64,000 nt of DNA, taken from NCBI RefSeq assembly GCF_019278565.1, contig NZ_CP058988.1, positions 1,426,001 through 1,490,000 on the forward strand. The letters run 5' to 3'. Both the position numbers and the translations under genes were made by a program. The notes below the pieces were generated by a model that saw only the letters and a program-made list of their open reading frames with translations, did no database searches and had not been told where the DNA came from. How positions within the stretch are numbered: the stretch's first letter is position 1; each line of letters starts with the position of its first letter. Positions 61,436 to 64,000 of the stretch are shown here, one piece after another. The stretch comes from Cellulophaga sp. HaHa_2_95 (GTDB lineage Bacteria; Bacteroidota; Bacteroidia; Flavobacteriales; Flavobacteriaceae).

Positions 61436-61452
61436 ACTTTGAAATACAAAGT
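61436..61452. promoter_or_regulatory. ACTTTG-N5-CAAAGT palindrome before the regulator operon
   Basis: ACTTTG (61436-61441) and CAAAGT (61447-61452) around AAATA, preceded by AAAGT. It agrees with the site at 60472 in 20 of 23 bases over AAAGTACTTTGAAWTWCAAAGT plus one base. It lies 8 bp upstream of the ATG. On the minus strand its outer half TTACTTTG also resembles a -7 box, with one mismatch. Confidence 0.75.
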
Positions 61453-61524
61453 AAGTTTAAATATCGCAATCTTCCTATATTTATTTTAGAATTCTTAATG
61501 TATATAATAATTGGAATCAGAAGA

Positions 61525-62178
61525 TTAGATCGTTTTTCTTTTCAATAAAGGCTTTATAGCTACAAATGAAATCCACATAAAACCTCCAAATATAAGTGTC
61601 CATATCCATGTTTCTTTCATAAATAGGGTATGGAAGATGCTATAGAATAGAATATTGGGTCTAGAAATAATATCCCAAGAATTAAAGCGTAAAAATCGGC
61701 CTAGGAATATTCCGAATCCACCGAGTAGACAAATGCTAAATATAACAAAATGGGTAATTTTGGTGCTGTACTTGTGAGTTAGCAAATGAAATATATCCAG
61801 TAAAGAAATGATTCCCATGAGTAAGCCATTTACAGCAAAAATTAATATGAGTAGAAAATCGAACACCTGAATCCCATAATCATTATCGACATGTTTTAGG
61901 TCGGTAATAATGTAGGGGCTATTGGGGATGAATAAAAGCCAAAAAATAATGAAAAGTGCGCTAAGAAATTTAGATGTACTTATTTTTTGACTATATCGTA
62001 AAGCTTTAGAGAAAACTACAGGTAGAAAAGCTAAAAATAGATTCCAAAGTAGAAAAGTAAAAAAAATAGTTTCCGTATAAACTACTCTTCCCAATAACGT
62101 TATCGTACCTACTATTGTTAGGATCACTAGGATTTTATAACGTCTATGCTCTTTTATATGTTGGACTATTTCGGTCAA
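61525..62178 (-). CDS. DUF1361 membrane protein
   Basis: Inner-membrane protein of 217 aa with seven predicted helices. The DUF1361 family signature is seen in FTFLLWNLFLAFLPVVFS, then FIIFWLLFIPNSPYIITDLK, then SICLLGGFGIFLGRFLRFNS and WDIISRP. The start is taken as TTG at 62178 because no ATG is in frame near it. Function unknown. It stands alone, divergent from the lipoprotein gene. Confidence 0.85.
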   Translation of the reverse strand: MTEIVQHIKEHRRYKILVILTIVGTITLLGRVVYTETIFFTFLLWNLFLAFLPVVFSKALRYSQKISTSKFLSALFIIFWLLFIPNSPYIITDLKHVDNDYGIQVFDFLLILIFAVNGLLMGIISLLDIFHLLTHKYSTKITHFVIFSICLLGGFGIFLGRFLRFNSWDIISRPNILFYSIFHTLFMKETWIWTLIFGGFMWISFVAIKPLLKRKTI

Positions 62179-62329
62179 ATTTAAATGTAATCTAGTTTTA
62201 GGTTAAAAACGAAGAAACCTCATTTTTGTTGCACTTTACTATGGATCTCTTCAATTGTTGAGTTACGGAGGAAGTAGGCAATAAATGAAATTATTTTGAG
62301 TTTTTAATAACAAACTTAAAAACTACATA

Positions 62330-62800
62330 ATGAAAAAATTATTTTGGTCCCTTATTTTAGTATTTACAGTCATGAGTTGTTCTAGTGATAAAGATGATTC
62401 TAGTACGGATAATATCAGTGATCAGACCCTTACTGGAACTGTAGAAGGAAAAGCTTTTACGGTACAGGGAGGTAAGGCTTTTTTTAGATCAAGTACGAGT
62501 ACAGAAGAAATTACCATTTACCTAACCAATGAAAATTTTGGTTGCGATTCAGATATCTTTGATTATACGCTAACGGTAAATACTTCTGTTCCTAATATGG
62601 TAGGAGTATATACAGACGTGAATATTGTAACTCAAGATGGGAATAACACACCATTTAATAATTTAACAGAAACCATTGTAGAGATTACAGCAGTATCTGA
62701 CACCGAAATTTCAGGAAAAATGAAGCTTAACAAAGAGGGATCAGAGGCATTTCCCGAAAGTATTTTTGAAGGTGCTTTTACAGTTTCAATTTGTGAGTAA
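62330..62800 (+). CDS. hypothetical lipoprotein, 156 aa
   Basis: Exported lipoprotein of 156 aa. The signal peptide MKKLFWSLILVFTVMSC gives lipid Cys17, followed by a Ser/Asp-rich linker (SSDKDDSSTDNIS). The mature part is a beta-rich domain (TGTVEGKAFTVQGGKAFFRS) ending EGAFTVSICE, similar in style to other small Bacteroidota lipoproteins of unknown role. A bidirectional terminator follows. Function unknown. Confidence 0.75.
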   Translation: MKKLFWSLILVFTVMSCSSDKDDSSTDNISDQTLTGTVEGKAFTVQGGKAFFRSSTSTEEITIYLTNENFGCDSDIFDYTLTVNTSVPNMVGVYTDVNIVTQDGNNTPFNNLTETIVEITAVSDTEISGKMKLNKEGSEAFPESIFEGAFTVSICE

Positions 62801-62825
62801 ACTACTTTGCAAATAACAAGTAATT

Positions 62826-62860
62826 AAAAAGGGAAAACATATTGTTTTCCCTTTTTTTTT
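62826..62860. terminator. bidirectional terminator between the lipoprotein and kdsA genes
   Basis: AAAAAGGGAAAACA (62826-62839) pairs with TGTTTTCCCTTTTT (62843-62856) with a 3-nt loop, then T. It abuts the kdsA stop at 62859. Confidence 0.87.
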
Positions 62861-63680
62861 AGTTAAGGCCATTCACTGTTTTCCGAATAGCGACCAAATT
62901 GGTCAAAAGTTTTTCTAAATGATCTAAGTGTAACATGTTGGCGCCATCACTTTTTGCAATAGATGGGTCATAATGAGTTTCCATGAAAATACCATCTGCA
63001 CCGGTAACGATGCCTGCGCGAGCTATTGTTTCAATCATATCAGGTCTACCACCTGTAACACCACTAGATTGATTAGGTTGTTGTAGAGAATGAGTAACAT
63101 CTAGAACCACTGGAGCGTATGCTTTCATGGTAGGAATACCTCTAAAATCTACAATCATATCTTTATACCCAAACATGGTACCACGATCTGTAATCACCAC
63201 TTGCTCATTGCCAGAATCGGTTACCTTGGTTACCGCATGCTGCATACTTTCCGGACTCATAAATTGCCCTTTTTTCAGATTTACAACTTTTCCTGTATTT
63301 GCAGCAGCCACTACTAAATCTGTTTGGCGTACCAAAAATGCTGGGATTTGTAAAACGTCTACATATGCTGCAGCCATAGCAGCATCTGTTACTTCATGAA
63401 TATCTGTTACAGTAGGAACTTTAAAAGTCTCAGATACTTTTCTCAAAATTTTCAGTGCTTTTTCATCTCCAATTCCAGAGAAGGAATCTACGCGGCTACG
63501 GTTCGCTTTTTTAAAACTTCCTTTAAAAATATAAGGAATTTGAAGTTTATCTGTAACTTCCACAATACGCTCTGCAATACGCAGCGCCATATCTTCGCCT
63601 TCAATAGCACAGGGGCCACATAAAAGGAAGAAATTATCACTATTGGTGTGTTTTATTTGAGGTATCTTATCTAGATTCAT
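62859..63680 (-). CDS. kdsA: 3-deoxy-8-phosphooctulonate synthase (KDO-8-phosphate synthase)
   Basis: Cytosolic enzyme of 273 aa that condenses phosphoenolpyruvate with arabinose 5-phosphate, the first committed step to KDO for lipopolysaccharide. Signatures are LLCGPCAIEGEDMALRIAER, FKGSFKKANRSRVDSFSG, GIGDEKALKILRKV and VVNLKKGQFMSPESMQHAV, with the PEP-binding FVTDIHE-type segment FKVPTVTDIHEV. Length and motifs are normal. It is transcribed from a TAtcTTTG box upstream. Confidence 0.97.
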   Translation of the reverse strand: MNLDKIPQIKHTNSDNFFLLCGPCAIEGEDMALRIAERIVEVTDKLQIPYIFKGSFKKANRSRVDSFSGIGDEKALKILRKVSETFKVPTVTDIHEVTDAAMAAAYVDVLQIPAFLVRQTDLVVAAANTGKVVNLKKGQFMSPESMQHAVTKVTDSGNEQVVITDRGTMFGYKDMIVDFRGIPTMKAYAPVVLDVTHSLQQPNQSSGVTGGRPDMIETIARAGIVTGADGIFMETHYDPSIAKSDGANMLHLDHLEKLLTNLVAIRKTVNGLN

Positions 63681-63701
63681 TGGTACATATAATTAAGACT
63701 A

Positions 63702-63709
63702 CAAAGATA
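63702..63709 (-). promoter_or_regulatory. candidate -7 box (TAtcTTTG) for kdsA
   Basis: TATCTTTG on the minus strand fits TAnnTTTG and ends 21 bp before the ATG. Confidence 0.5.
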
Positions 63710-63803
63710 ATAGAATTTAGGTCGAATTACTATAGCTAGAACATGCTCAAAATCAGTCTAATAAAAAAATCACAACTTTCAGTTACACTTCAAAAAATAG
63801 CAG

Positions 63804-63811
63804 TACCTTTG
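63804..63811 (+). promoter_or_regulatory. candidate -7 box (TAccTTTG) for typA
   Basis: TACCTTTG fits TAnnTTTG and lies 41 bp before the ATG at 63853. No clear -33 box was seen. Confidence 0.5.
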
Positions 63812-63852
63812 CGCAAAATTTAGCAGGGAATAGTTCCTTTAATAAAGTATTT

Positions 63853-64000
63853 ATGTCAGCAACAAAAAATATTGCCATTATTGCCCATGTCGATCACGGT
63901 AAGACTACCTTGGTAGATAAGATTATGTATCACTGTCAGTTGTTTAGAGAAAATCAAAACACAGGTGATTTAATATTAGATAATAACGATTTAGAAAGAG
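63853..64000 (+). CDS. typA: ribosome-associated GTPase TypA/BipA (5' part, cut by window end)
   Basis: Start of the translational GTPase TypA (BipA), which acts on the ribosome under stress. The 49 codons visible read MSATKNIAIIAHVDHGKTTL, then VDKIMYHCQLFRENQNTGDL, then ILDNNDLERE. AHVDHGKTT is the G1 loop. The gene continues beyond the window. The ATG at 63853 is the only reasonable start. Confidence 0.94.
   Translation, partial: MSATKNIAIIAHVDHGKTTLVDKIMYHCQLFRENQNTGDLILDNNDLER

Noticed and set aside
1..64000. CRISPR array, prophage or integrative element
   Set aside because: No repeated spacers, phage structural genes, integrase or att duplication was seen on reading both strands.

Overview
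The window is chromosomal DNA from a marine-type member of the Flavobacteriaceae (Bacteroidota). This rests on the low GC content, promoters carrying the Bacteroidota -7 box TAnnTTTG, a sigma/FecR/TonB-receptor locus, many exported lipoproteins, and a tmRNA whose tag reads GENNYALAA. The genus cannot be fixed from the sequence alone. No tRNA, rRNA, CRISPR array, prophage or intact insertion sequence was seen. Almost every base belongs to ordinary chromosomal genes.

Layout. 1-2060: three minus-strand genes ending in an SDR/DUF2867 oxidoreductase cut by the window edge. 2169-4739: argS and an MtfA-like metallopeptidase. 4740-10602: a TonB-dependent receptor, FecR anti-sigma and ECF sigma operon facing a large repeat-built surface lipoprotein. 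10739-14139: ffh, folD and a PAS histidine kinase. 14151-18000: glyoxalase-fold protein, hydrolase, cupin, lipoprotein and HerA-like ATPase. 18129-22873: queE, metalloprotease, methyltransferase, DUF2059 lipoprotein, YkgJ-type cysteine-cluster protein, a sterol desaturase with an apparent frameshift, and a GNAT enzyme. 22917-27503: NamZ-like muramidase, a divergent LolE-type permease, an M20 peptidase and an aldose epimerase. 27529-30901: a sulfur pair (SulP permease, persulfide-dioxygenase-like MBL/rhodanese protein). 30979-36856: a small membrane protein, an exonuclease/GIY-YIG fusion, a PurD-like ATP-grasp protein, GNAT, receiver protein and dipeptidase. 37160-43629: an RND efflux operon. 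44168-46085: YbjQ/zinc-ribbon protein and a GH114 lipoprotein. 46336-55984: an acetate island (InsA-like zinc-ribbon/HTH protein, porin, DUF4212, symporter, symporter-kinase, lone receiver, acs). 56039-56432: ssrA. 56596-62800: a PNT-type dehydrogenase, a DUF2809 protein, a COQ4-like/large membrane protein cluster with its HTH_34 regulator, a DUF1361 protein and a lipoprotein. 62859-64000: kdsA and the start of typA.

The strongest new signals are regulatory. (1) GTAAC-N4-GTTAC palindromes stand exactly 22 bp before the -7 box of both sulfur genes, the geometry of a class II CRP/FNR activator site. (2) Near-identical ACTTTG-N5-CAAAGT palindromes stand before both transcription units of the HTH_34/COQ4-like cluster. 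(3) The acetate island carries a CrbS-type transporter-kinase and a receiver with no output domain, beside a domesticated transposase-like zinc-ribbon/HTH protein that could be the missing DNA-binding partner. (4) A palindromic operator candidate overlaps the -33 box of the efflux promoter. (5) A T9 tract splits the reading frame of a sterol-desaturase gene.
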